A DNA stretch of 64,000 bases, from NCBI GenBank assembly GCA_003254905.1, contig QANU01099453.1, forward strand, positions 659,936-723,935. The letters are read 5' to 3'. The notes under the pieces were generated by a model, which did not search any database, was not told the origin of the DNA, and saw only the letters and a program-made list of their open reading frames with translations. The translations under genes were made by a program, and so were the position numbers. The DNA comes from Nissolia schottii. Taxonomy: Eukaryota > Streptophyta > Magnoliopsida > Fabales > Fabaceae. Within the stretch, counting starts at the first letter, position 1, and each line of letters begins with the position of its first letter. Positions 50,564 to 62,589 of this stretch are shown here, piece after piece.

Positions 50564-53500
50564 TGTAACATCCTGTTTTTTTCCCTTAATAAATATTTCA
50601 TAAATTAAATAGGAGAACAAGCCCTCACACAAGCTTTTAGGTCAAAGTGTGTGTAGAAGAAATTCTGCTTAGTTTTGTAAAATTCTGCAGACACTAAAAC
50701 GGATCCTTTTTGTCCTCCAAGTACAACGGTGTATCTAAGGTATCTGCAAAATATAAGGTTACGGAAAAAATTTCACAAATACCTTAGATTAACTCAAATC
50801 CTATACGAGAAAAATTAGTAGATCACAAGGACGCGATCAGAATATTTTTCGGATAATCGCACGCGAAGTACCGGAATAACTAACGACCAAACGTGATCAG
50901 AATTGATCAGAACTTGGTCTTAAAAATTTAGAGCCAAGAATTTGGCTATTAAAGGAAGAAATACACGGCCAAATGAGCTCTAAATGGCTTAGTCAAAAGT
51001 TCAACCTTAATTATGACATAGATGACTCATCTAATGACTAAGCCTCATGATGTCATGGATGATGTCATCAAGGGGCATAATGAGAATTTGTTCCAAGGGA
51101 ATTTTAGGGAAGAAATTTTGTGGCCCTGGGCTATAAATAGCCCTTGGAATTCTTCCAAATGGAAGACATGGAAAAGCTTGGGGAAATTCCGCCGGTTTTC
51201 ACACTCTGTCGTCACTCTGCCAAACTACAGATACAATAATTTTCTGCTTAACCTAAACCCTAACTCTCCATAATCTTCTCTCTAGAAACCATTCCTTACT
51301 TCCTTGAGAGAAACCTTCCATTCCTAACGTTTAAGAATTCTCCCGATAGCAAGGAGCACAAGTTACCAGACTCTCGGAGTTTCTGCAGGACTTGTGAAGA
51401 ATTAGTCTCCAGGTGGGTAACTGACTTATCCACTGTCTAGGCGGTTTTATATTAGACAATATATGAGGTTAGGATGTTGTATGTGACCATGACTGTATTT
51501 ATGCATTGTTAATAATTGTCTGGAATTGCTGGTGTTATCTGTGATTCTGTCAGAAGTTAGGAAAACCTAAGCGGTAAATGGGACTATATCACGTTTTTAT
51601 ATAGAACTGTATACTGGTATTTTATCTTGGAAAACTAATGTTATTTTTTATTTTTACACGAAAAAATGAGTGGGGATGTCAAGTTTCATATTTTTGGAGT
51701 CCCCGATGAATTTCTCAGCAAACAGACGCAAAACGATGTTTTCGGGCATACAAGAGTAAAACGGGTATTTTGAAAAAGTGACAGAAAAACTGGCTGTATT
51801 TTTAGAAAATAGGGGTTTAGAACTATCAAAAACCCTAAGGGCAAGTCTTGATTCCATCGGGTTTTTGAAAACTAAAATTCCAAAGAAAACAGGGCGTTTA
51901 CGATGGTGAAATAGCAGTTTTGGGAAAAAGGGGCAAACAGTAATTTTGTGTAGTTGGGGTTAAAATTTGAATTTCTAAGCATGAAAAATAATCTTAGGGC
52001 TATCAAAAACCTTGGGGTGAGTTCTTGGACCTCTCCGGTTTATGATCACTAATTTTTGACAGAAAGTGGATGCACGTTATGTGATTCCTGAAATAGTTGT
52101 TGGAATTATATGGGATTTGATTTATGTTTGGAAATGATTTGGAACATGAAACTATGTCTTTTATATGGTGGAAATTGATGATAAATGTTGGAAGAATTGT
52201 GCTTACGATTGAGGATGTGAAACCTTGTAGAATGTGGAAAATTGCAAGAATTGGGAGCTGAAATTCGTCAGGTGACGTTAAGCGGCTAGGGTTCACGTTG
52301 AGCGGCCTGTGAGGGCGCTGAGCGGCCTATGCTAGGCGTTGAGCGGTCTGATTGAAGTTCAGAATCTCCCTTACGAAACTTAGCCTTTTCTTGCCATGAG
52401 ACTTTTCTTAAATACAATTTTTAGCTCACTTGCAATTATCCATGGATTTACTGAGAAATGATGATTTATGTCTATGATATGGAGGTATTGAGTTAGATTT
52501 GTGCTACGAACAGAAAGGTAAGAGCTATAGAAGAATGATGTATGATTTATATGATGAGGATATGTTATGAATGCTATATGAACTGGATTAATGAAAGGGA
52601 AGGAAAGGAAAGGAAAAAAGGAACCCTAGGGCATGACGTCACTAAGTCCCTAAAGGATGATAATGTTAAAGGAATCGAGGTTTTCCTAGCTGTACGGGGA
52701 GCCGACAGGAAAAACAAGTTAAACCCTGGATTATCTTGTTCGAAGCAGAAGAACGACGATAGATCCCCTCGTCATTCCAAGCAGAAGAATGAATACTCCT
52801 ATCGTAGGCGATGATATTTCGTGGGCAGCAGAACCACTCAGGTTAAGCGCTGCCTGGTCCTCACGATACTGAGATAAAAAGTAGCTTGTATCGGTAAGGC
52901 CACCGCTACGAGGGGGTTGAACTTGAGTGTGTGAACTATGTGATCTATGTGATATACAATTGTACATAGGTGGATGTGCGCAGAAGCTTGTAATTAAAAT
53001 GGGCATGGTTATAAGTGGACGCAAGCTGAAGCTTATTATGTGGCAATGTGTGATCTAGGGAGTATAATAGAGAACAGAGGACGTAGATAATGAAGAATAG
53101 GCTTCCCCAATCACATAGTAAATTAGATAAAGCTGCTCAGGCTTAGTATGGACTAATAACTAGTAAGTATGTAGTATAATTGTGACACTTAGAGACCCCC
53201 TGAATTGCGGAATCATAATTGGGAATAAAATGATTAACAACAACTAAGGTTTCCCACTGAGAACGCAATGTTCTCACCCCCACTCATTTATGGTTCTAGG
53301 CGAGCACAAGGGTGAAGAAGACGTCAGAGCAGTGCAAGCAATATGAGGACGAGCGGCATCGACAAAGATGGACAAAGGAATAGGGTAGTCAGAGCTATGC
53401 TAGAGGTGTCGCATGAGTCCTTAGTTAGTAGGCTATATGTTTTTGTACTTCTATGTTAAGTACTTGTATGTAACCACTATGATATTATCTATGTAACTAT

Positions 53501-53795
53501 CTGTGGATATATGATATGGACCACTTGTCTACTTATGGTTTGATGTTGAAATGTTGGATTAGTTGTTCGATAAGTGCAAGGCTTTAACGTCGCATTATAA
53601 ACTCTATCTAACGCACGACTCATATTTTGTATCATATGTGTATAAGGGAAAAGTTTCAAATTTGTTCATATTTTCTAAGTAAGAAATATTTTCAAAGATA
53701 AAACTATGGGCTAAAAGTAACCCCAACCAAAGCAGAAAACAACCTAATGAGCATTGTTTGCGATGTACACGTAAACAATTAGCTAGGGTGTTTCA
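50564..53795. mobile_element. Solo LTR of about 3.2 kb
   Basis: The segment starts TGTAACATCC and ends GGTGTTTCA, a degenerate inverted pair of the TGTAACACC...GGTGTTACA ends common on long plant Gypsy LTRs (Tekay/Del-like; inference). A perfect 5-bp target duplication AATTG flanks it (50559-50563 and 53796-53800). There are no retroviral protein domains and no second copy within it, so recombination between two LTRs most likely removed the rest. A CTATAAATAG box at about 51131 is a plausible TATA element. A cluster of GAGCGGCC/GAGCGGTC words about 20-25 bp apart lies at 52270-52350. Confidence 0.85.
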
Positions 53796-54003
53796 AATTG
53801 CATATGTAATTTACTCTATTTTAGGTTAAATAAGTTTTTGGCCAATAATAAATTGCGAATTTTGATTTTGTATCCTATGAAATTTTTTTTGTTTGGTTTT
53901 AATCCCCAACAATGAAATGTACTATTAAAAGATGACGCAGCAAACAAAAATTAGAATGTTTCGATGTAATTTGGTTCAACATGATTGAACAAAGTTTTAA
54001 CCA

Positions 54004-54416
54004 AGGATAAGAAAATCGAATCGGATATCGAATCAATCGAGGTAGTGGTTCAAAGGTTCAGAAGTTCAACGGAGGGTTCAACGGGGGTCAAATAAAAAAT
54101 ATTTTATTATTTATATGTATATACATTTATATATATGATTAATTATATACTATATAATAAATAAAAATCACTTTTTATATATTATTTGTACATTATTAGT
54201 GTTGTGAAAGCATGTTTTTCAACCAAATATATAAATATTACATCAAAATCAGTAAAAAAAATTTATTTAAAAAAAATTACAATTTTCAAAAAAAGAAAAA
54301 AGGAGAACCGATTTGATTTTGATTGATTTTCATCGATTCTCATGATAGTCAATTTTTTAGAACAAACTGAATCGAACAGCCGGTTCAACTAGTTAAGTCC
54401 AATTTTGAGAACCATG
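54004..54416. mobile_element. Mutator-type MITE, 413 bp
   Basis: A perfect 10-bp direct repeat GTTTTAACCA flanks the segment (53994-54003 and 54417-54426). Its ends are only weakly inverted (GGATAAGAAAATCG against an inverted GGTTCTCAAAATTGG), and GGTTCAAC words recur inside. The repeat length fits a Mutator-like target duplication. A related fragment may lie at about 10290-10380. Confidence 0.65.
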
Positions 54417-55186
54417 GTTTTAACCATTGTTAAATCAGTCAAACATAGTTAAACTAATTTAAACCATAGACCAAATTGACCACAATTTAAACCCAATTTG
54501 ACCGATCACAGTTAAAATTTAGTTTGACTATGTTTTACCAAATTATAATAAAATTCACTTAACTTTCGTCGCCATGTTGTCTTTTATTAATTCAACTTAA
54601 CTTCAATGACTAAAACCAAACAAAAATATTGATAAAGGACTCAAACCAAAAAAAATATTAATAGAGTATAAAATCAAAATTTACAAGATATTTTCTATAC
54701 AACAACTATGGGTGACAAACTTCTTACAAGACTACGGTAATTTATTAATTACAGAATTTGAAAGGATGAATAACAGGCACCTACCAGCTATGGCAATCGT
54801 AAGTCATTTTATATTACATTTTTATTGTAATTTATTGAATTATCTTTTCCGGACACCACTGCAAAATTGCAAGCACCACTTCTGATAAAAATCCAGAGAG
54901 AAAATCTTAGGGAGTTCATTTTGGTAATAAGGCACGTTCTCGATGATAGGCAACGAATGGAGCTACGAGATACAATGCAAGGCATTTACAATATTGTTCA
55001 AGTTACATTTTCTCCTTGTATATAATGAATCAATATTTCAAAATTAGTCAATGTTCTGTATCTCTCCAACCTTAAAATGAAAACTGCAGAAATTTGATAC
55101 GCCTAAGCTAGATCAGTCACTCAATCAACAGGTCGGATCACTTTAGGAACTGTACATTTCAAAAACACGGAAGATGCCTCAATCCT

Positions 55187-58100
55187 TTAAACCCAGAAAC
55201 CATCATTCCAATGGCGCTTGGAAGAAGGTCCCCCATGCTCACTCCGGCTTCCTGTAAATCTATGTAAGGATAGCTTGCTTCGGACTGTTCTTAAGGGACC
55301 TGATCTGTTCCCATGCTTAATTGGTAAAGACATCTCATCTCCAATCAAGCTTGACATCGAAAACGGTCTGTTTTCCATTTCTTCAAGTGGACCGGAACTG
55401 TAATCCATAGTGATGAAGGAAGATGCTTGCCCATAAGTTAATCGAGGGGTTCCACCTCCAGCATTCCACCAACTGCTATCAGAAGGGACAAGATCACCTC
55501 TAAAATCAGAGTCCTGAGCAGAGGAGTCCTTCTGACTAATGCAATCTCCACCGGTCTCATCTGTGTCATTGTATATCAACTTAAGAGCCTGCACAACTTC
55601 ACCCATAAAAGGTCGCTGAGTGACCTCCGGATGAACACACATTGAGGCGATAGCAGCAACCTTTGCCATGTCATCAAAGTCATAACTTCCAGCTAAAGAT
55701 GGGTCCACTAGCTGTTCTAACCCTTCTCTACTTGCCAACAATGGCCGTGCCCAAGTAACTAGATTCTCCTGTCCCTGAGGTTGAGACATGTCCACTGGTT
55801 TTCTGCCAGTAAGTAGTTCAAGCAGCACAACACCATAACTATAAACATCACTTTTGACAAGTAAATGACCTGTCATCGCATATTCTGGGGCAACATACCT
55901 GCAAACGGGAACAGATATAAAGACAAAATTAAAGGCTGGAATTGACGATGCATGAAAAACAGATTGCAACCACTCACAATTTACTAGACACACAAGTTAC
56001 CATTTATAACTCCTGCAACAGAATCTAGTCATTCAAACTTAAGTTTGCTACATTATTAAGTTGAGACTTGGTAGTAGAGACTATGAATAAATCTAATAAA
56101 GGATTGATATGCAATGTGCACGGGACTTGAGTTCAGATATCAGAATCTTTCACGAGTTAATTAACAATTTATAAGTTAATTAAAGGTAGTTAATAGCTGA
56201 CTATTATCCAAACTTTACAAAAATGTATACTGAAAGTTATTGAACAATTTTGAAATTATTGAAAAAAGGATTGAGAATGTACTCAATCAAAATGCTGACT
56301 ATTTTACACTTACCCAAAAGTTCCCATCACACGAGTAGAAATATGCTGACTTCCTTCAGTTGCTTCTCTGGCCAACCCAAAATCAGAAACCTTGGGGGTA
56401 AAGTCATCTTCTAATAACACATTGCTAGCTTTAAAATCTCGATGAATTACACGAGGATTAGAATCTTCATGAAGATAGGCCAAACCTCTTGCAGCTCCAA
56501 GGGCAATTTTCATTCGAGCTTCCCAATCTAGAGGTCCCTTTTTCTTGTCAAAACCTGCAGGACCATTAACAAGCATGAAACTAATTTCATTTAACAGATG
56601 TCAAAGCAATATAAATTGAACACAAGCTGTATGTCTAGAGCAGACGATTATATGTTACCATGCAAATGGGACTCAACACTGCCATTGTGAACAAGCTCAT
56701 ACACCAAGCAACGCCTTCGCCCTTCAATACATATACCATTAAGTTTCACAAGATTACGGTGATGCAAACGGCTTAGCATTTCAACTTCTGCAATAAATTC
56801 ACGGTCTCCATTCTGATTATCTCTAGTTAGCATCTTAACTGCAACTTCAGCCCCATCTTCCAATGTCCCACTGTAAACACGTCCAAATCCTCCTTCTCCT
56901 AGTACTCTCTTTGAACTAAACTTATCTGTTGCTTTCTCAAGCTCAGAAAGTGAAAATGTTTTAACAGAGAGAATGGAAGCAGCCATTGTAGACATAAGGG
57001 ACACTGATGTTGAGCTCGTAATACTGCTTGACAATATAGACCCCAAGCCTGCATTAAAAGCATCAGTCCATTTACATTTACTTCAATTATTATACAACTG
57101 GTAGAATGAAGATAACCATGAAAACATATACATTGTCAAAATTTAGGCAAGGATAAAAACTATCATATTTGCACAAGTTCAATTACTAGAGAAAGTGGAA
57201 ATTGTAAATGTAAAATGAAAACGTTCTCATCGCTATAGTATTTGAGTTGCATTTATATGTCACAGTAGCCACCATAGGCAAAGGACATCTCAATAATCTA
57301 ATTGGTCCTGCACAACCATGATATGTATTTGGTGGAACAAGTCTAACTTGTCAAATAAAATTCGAGAAAAAAAAAACGTTTAAATCAGGGAACTTTAATG
57401 ACTAGCATTCATGAGTAATGACATTAAACCTTCGAAGTCAAGAAATCAACACAATTTGATTTTGTTAAGTATACATTGAAATTTATCACTTCATGTTCCC
57501 AAGAAATAGAGCTTAACTAAACAAAAAGATAATTGTCTTCACGAGACAAGGCAAGCATAGCACACTAAGAGTGAAACTACAATAGGAGCCACAATCTAGC
57601 TGAGGAATAATATTTTAGGCTAAAAAGCTAGTTGAATATTTCAATAAATAATGTGCAATCAAACAATAAATCCTGCCAATTCCATTTAAGCAGCATAAAA
57701 GTATACAAAAAATGTCAAAAGAAGTTCAAAACTGTACCAGATCTCTTGTTCAGAGATGACGTGAATGCCGGGCCAACAGCACTTGACGGTCCCCTACTCT
57801 TTCTACATTTCAAAATAATGGAAAATGCTCCAACCAAAACCAGCAAGAGTACGAAGGAAGATGAAGCAATGATGATTATGGTTCGGAGATTCATTTTCTG
57901 ATTCTTGCTGACAAAATTGGCAGAGATTGGCAGACCACCAGCAACACTTTCCAAGGGAGCACCCCCGGTTATAGTTCCATATGGATATGGCGCGGATGAT
58001 GAAATTTCTGATACCATAAGCTTCAGTATCAAACAATATCATGACAACAATGAAGTAAAATGTCATTAGGAGAAACAACACAACTACCTGGGTAGGTGAT

Positions 58101-60688
58101 GTATACAACATCATAATCACCAAATAGGCTTCTATTTAGCGGGACTTTCTTGTGCCAAAACCTCTCATATGTCAGAGCAGCAGTGGTATTGTCAAATTTC
58201 TCTCCCAATGGAACCAAGTTAATATCAACTATTGTTCTTCCCTGATTTTGACTATCAGCACTGGCGCCCATTATCTTCACCTGACTCTGCTCTAAGTATG
58301 TGCCTAAGGCAACTTCAATCTCTAATTCATTCATTACTGGGAAAACAGCAAAAGGAGCTACACCCAGTGTAAGTCTGACTTTCATGGGAAATACACAACC
58401 ACAAGGTGAACCAAAGGGAGTTGATGTGAGTGGATCCGTACAAATTTGGTCACAACCTGCCAGACATTTCATTATAAATGAATATATACGAGACAAGAAC
58501 AGGGAGGGACAGAAAATGAAGGTTCAGAAATCCATTCAATCGGAAGTTTTTAATTCAGAGATTATTAATTTGAGTTTTTCATAAATAACTACTAAGGGCT
58601 ATTGTATAATTAAATCCATTATACCATCCCATAACTTCAAGAAGTTGGGAATAATTTTCACCATATACAAAGGCATACTACATACAGTTTAAAACTTTCC
58701 CCACATGATGCATTTTTACCACAACTTAGAAGCAGGCAATAATTTTCAGTCACCAAACACAGCTTGGAAGAATATCTAACACAAATATAGTTCAAAATAA
58801 AATAAATTTTCCCCATATAAAACATTTTCAATCTACATCGCCAAGCTAAATAGATTTGAAATTTTCTTCCAAATAGTTTTGTTCTTGAAATTATTTCTAT
58901 TTATACCATCTTAGCATGCTTAATAGCAGAATCATAAAATTCAGTTTACTAAGCATCAACGAATTGCAGCATGACCCCCTTTGATCAACTTAATTGACCA
59001 CATAGTTTCACAGAAATACAAAAAGAAAAAATGATAATCACTACAAATGAAAAAAGATCAGTTGATAGAAATAATAACTGCTTCTATCCACAGGAAGAAA
59101 AGAAGAGGAAAATGGGTGTCTAAATTCCAAAATTTACCTTGGTCTTTAGAAGGAGGTGGAGCCACTGGATAAGATCTCATGCTGTGATGGCGATGGTGAT
59201 GATAGTGATGTTTTGGATGTGGAGTCACACTAGGACCTAAAATAAGATAAGATAGGCCCTCAAGTTCAAAGCTAACATCAAGTTATTGAAAAAAATATGA
59301 TAGTATACCTTGATAAGATGGAGATGGCACAGGCGCAGGTGCAGGTGCAGAAGATGGTCCAAAAGAAGGTTTAACCAACCATGTTTTAGCTCGTTCAGAG
59401 GAACTAAATGAAACACTAACAGAAACTGACTTCACTGCATGCAAAGAACTTACTCGTCAAACAAAATGACACAGTATCTGGAGAAAACCTCAAAAAAAAT
59501 CTCTTAAAAATAAAATATCAAATCATAATCATTTTCACTAATTGCAGCTTGAAGGTTTGAAGCATGTTTTTCCAGGAAAGCAACAAGTGTAAGGGTTTTC
59601 TAACTATATGGATTGCTCGCCTGGAAGTCTATTATTCCCTTGAGAACAAGTCTGTGTTTTGCTGCATAATTTGATGGGTCTTCTTTCATTAGGTGTTATA
59701 TTTTTATTCTCATCATTTGCAAAGGGTAAAAACTGATGAGGACAGGAGCTTAAACACATCTAAATGCGGCATGAATGAGATTCATTTAGAAGAGCCCATC
59801 AAAACCATCTAATGCAAGACTTGCAAAGAAACATGCACTAGCAAATAATTTAATACTATAACAAATAAGTGAATATCTAAATTAGATTTCGAATCCTAAA
59901 ACAAAGCAGCTTCTAATAATGAGAATTATACGCTTAAGTGTAAACTTCCAACATTTAAAGTTAAATCATCTAAGTTTCTTCCAGAAAGACACCATTGGAT
60001 CTAGGAATAATTGTGTGAGAGAATGCATAGACCTAAAGATCAAACTGTATCCTAGACGTAGTGAAAATGATAACTAGATTCACCCCCAAAAAAAAAAAAA
60101 ATTATAACATCATTGACAACCAACCAACAAAAAATCAAACCACAAAGTTGATACTCCCCGTGAAATTATAACTTTAATCCAGGTCCAATCAAGCTTAAAA
60201 ACCAGCATACATGCCTTCACCCATCCTCAAGACTTGGGAGTGGCTCAAAAACCCAAAATCTGGTAACTAACAGAGTAGCAGTTACCAGTTACGGTGTCCC
60301 ATCCTTCCTTCATATCCCCATTGCTTACTTCCAATAGAAGCCGTAAAAGTCTAATTCAAAGCAAAACAGTGCTAAACAACCAATTATGTCAAACTTCCAC
60401 GATTAACTTCCATACAATCTGCATTTACTTCAATATCCATTACCCATAAATTTTACCCTAATTTAGCTAAAAATCAAACACGCGCACTAGTAATTTTCTC
60501 CTGGAACACTACAAGCAAATGGTCATCGCTCATCACATCACTGTCACTGTCACATAAATCCAAAAAACAAAATCGAAACAACACAGTAACATCCAAAAGA
60601 AGAAAGAGCACAAGGATGCGAATAAAATACCTGAGCAAGAGAAGAGCAAGTTAAGAAGAGCGATGAGGAAGACAACCGACGCCGGCAT
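55187..60688 (-). CDS. ALE2: Receptor-like Ser/Thr kinase, ALE2 orthologue, 754 residues
   Basis: Membrane receptor kinase; Arabidopsis ALE2 (ABNORMAL LEAF SHAPE 2) acts in protoderm and cuticle formation. Exons: 60631-60688, 59309-59434, 59138-59236, 58088-58456, 57738-58007, 56659-57048, 56314-56554, 55187-55898; all join in frame. Signal peptide at residues 1-19 ([19 protein letters not shown]); Pro/Ala- and His-rich spacer; extracellular region with [17 protein letters not shown] and [15 protein letters not shown]; membrane span about 260-283; kinase domain from about 351 with GEGGFGRVY (358-366), Lys 379, HRD (475-477), DFG (495-497) and APE (521-523), so it should be active. The C-terminus ends [12 protein letters not shown] plus a few residues, matching ALE2. 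Arabidopsis ALE2 is of nearly the same length. In-frame Met codons lie 43 and 56 codons upstream of the chosen start; I prefer 60688 because it directly begins a standard signal peptide. Confidence 0.95.
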
Positions 60689-61135
60689 TCTCTCTCGCCG
60701 AACACGAAACCGGAAGAAACCATGGTCAGAAGGAGAAGGTAGGAGGAGCAACAGCTTGGAGCTCGGGAGCCTCACGGCAGAGCGCAGAATTCCGGCGAGA
60801 CGGCCGCCGGCGATCATCGTCGGCGCGGCAGCAGGCAGAGGTGAAAGGAGGAGCATGCATAGCTCAGAGCAGCGCGCGGTAGGAAACCCTAGGAGAGAGA
60901 GGGAGGGAAGGAGAATGCAGCGGAGGCGGTTCCAGCTCCCGATCCATGAAATGCGGCGGGAGATCTACGCAACGAAACCGATGTTCATGCACAAGGAAAT
61001 CGCGTGAACCTAGAGAGAGAAATGAAGGAGAGAGAGAAATGAGAGAAGAGAGAAGAGAGAGCGACGACGGAAGATGAGAGAGAGAGAGAGAAGGGAAGAA
61101 GAGTGAAGGAGGAAGAGAGAGGGGAATGGTGGGGA
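60689..61135 (-). promoter_or_regulatory. ALE2 5' leader region, CT-rich
   Basis: On the coding strand 61010-61130 is a long CT-rich tract (GA repeats on the plus strand), typical of plant leaders and core promoters. 60689-60960 is GC-rich and open in frame with ALE2 for 56 codons. The transcription start cannot be placed exactly. Confidence 0.45.
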
Positions 61136-61454
61136 GTTGAGGGACTTAAATGCTACTACTCTAGTGTTGTTGACACAGTGGAGTGTGAAGTGTGTGAGTG
61201 AGTGATGCGTTTGAGTTTCCTTTTCGTTTTTTTTGTTTTTTTGGCTACGTCCATCGTTTCATCCCCTAAATTCTTGGTTAAACTTTAATTTAAAAAAAAA
61301 TTATTGTCATCCAATGTTGACATTTAAATAAAAAATAATTAACTCTTTTATTTATAATCAAAAAATTATGTATGTAAAATAATTTAATTAAGTAATAGTA
61401 TAAAATAATAAAATGGTTCGTCGGCAATAATCAATCATTTTAGAACACATGTAA

Positions 61455-62009
61455 TCATGGTTATTAAACTCTCGAGTTAACTCGTAAACTGTTACAAGTT
61501 TACGATTTCATTACACCAAACGATCGTGTGAATTCTTTTTTGGTAAACTCGTACAAGTTTAAATAAACTCTCGATTTTACTAGCAAACTTACGGGTTAAA
61601 ATCTACCTATGAGTTTACGAGTTTACATCAAGATGTATAAATTTGGTAACTTTTTTAGATACTTAGCTGACTTTGTGTGTGTTAGACAATATCTATTGAG
61701 TTTACTAAGCCGATTTTATATATTTATCATAATTGAGTTATGTTTTATCAAATTATAAAGTAATACATGTATAGAATAAAGTATGACATAATTAAGCGTC
61801 ATGCATTAAGGTATATTTTATGATATTTTATTTTATTTTAAAATTAACATTATCTAATGTCAATTATGAATATAACATTTAATCATATTTAGTTCGTAAT
61901 TATATTGCTTATAAAAAATATTTTTTACATATGTAAACTTTTACGAATTTACGATTCAAGTTTGCTGAACCTTCACAAATTTACTTAAATTTTTGAGTTT
62001 AATAACCTT
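61455..62009. mobile_element. hAT-like non-autonomous element, 555 bp
   Basis: The ends carry inverted GGTTATTAAACTC and GAGTTTAATAACC. A perfect 8-bp direct repeat ACATGTAA lies outside (61447-61454 and 62010-62017), the length typical of hAT elements. Subterminal regions are full of GTAAACTC/GAGTTTAC words in both orientations, as in transposase-binding arrays. There is no transposase. A terminus of the same family lies at 39880-39990. Confidence 0.75.
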
Positions 62010-62158
62010 ACATGTAATAAAAAAAATTGGAAATATATAATGAAGATGATAAAGATAAGATCCATTTTTATTATAAGAGATCCGTTTACACTCTCATAAT
62101 TTATTTTGTTATTGCATCTCATCTTAGATGCTTTTAATCAACTTTGTCAATAGACTTC

Positions 62159-62184
62159 TCAAATAAATAAATAAATAAATAAAT
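62159..62184. repeat. (AAAT)n microsatellite
   Basis: About six uninterrupted AAAT units in intergenic DNA. Confidence 0.85.
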
Positions 62185-62379
62185 ATGTGTGTGTGATTGT
62201 TTAATTATAAAACTTAATGAAATGAACGTAAAGAAATAAAAATAAATTTTGTTCCTTAAAAAAAAACTCCCTTCTTATTTTAAAAAATATAAGATATTAT
62301 TAATCGGGCAAAAAATCATGTTTATTGTGTCGAACTAAAATCTGTTATTTTCATCATTGTTATCGGTCTTTTTCTCTGT

Positions 62380-62580
62380 GTCTCTCTCTCGTGCTGGGGG
62401 CACGCTACGCGTGGGAGCGTGAGGGGAACGGGTTCGTGAAACGACATTAAAAGTGCCGTTTGGTAACGTGTTCTGGAGCGCAAACTGGGGATGTCTTGCT
62501 GCCATCCCAAAAGTGAAAACTGAAAACGCGGCAAACATAAGGTAATGGTGGGGCTATGGCTATCCCCGTCACATAAATTT
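62380..62580. other. GC-rich island of unknown nature
   Basis: About 200 bp of clearly higher GC in AT-rich DNA, with CT-rich and CGTTTGGTAACG-like words. Two overlapping minus-strand frames of 67 and 88 codons cover it, but neither has a recognisable motif. It could be a transposon fragment or a remnant of a coding exon. Confidence 0.35.
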
Positions 62581-62589
62581 GCCCCCACT

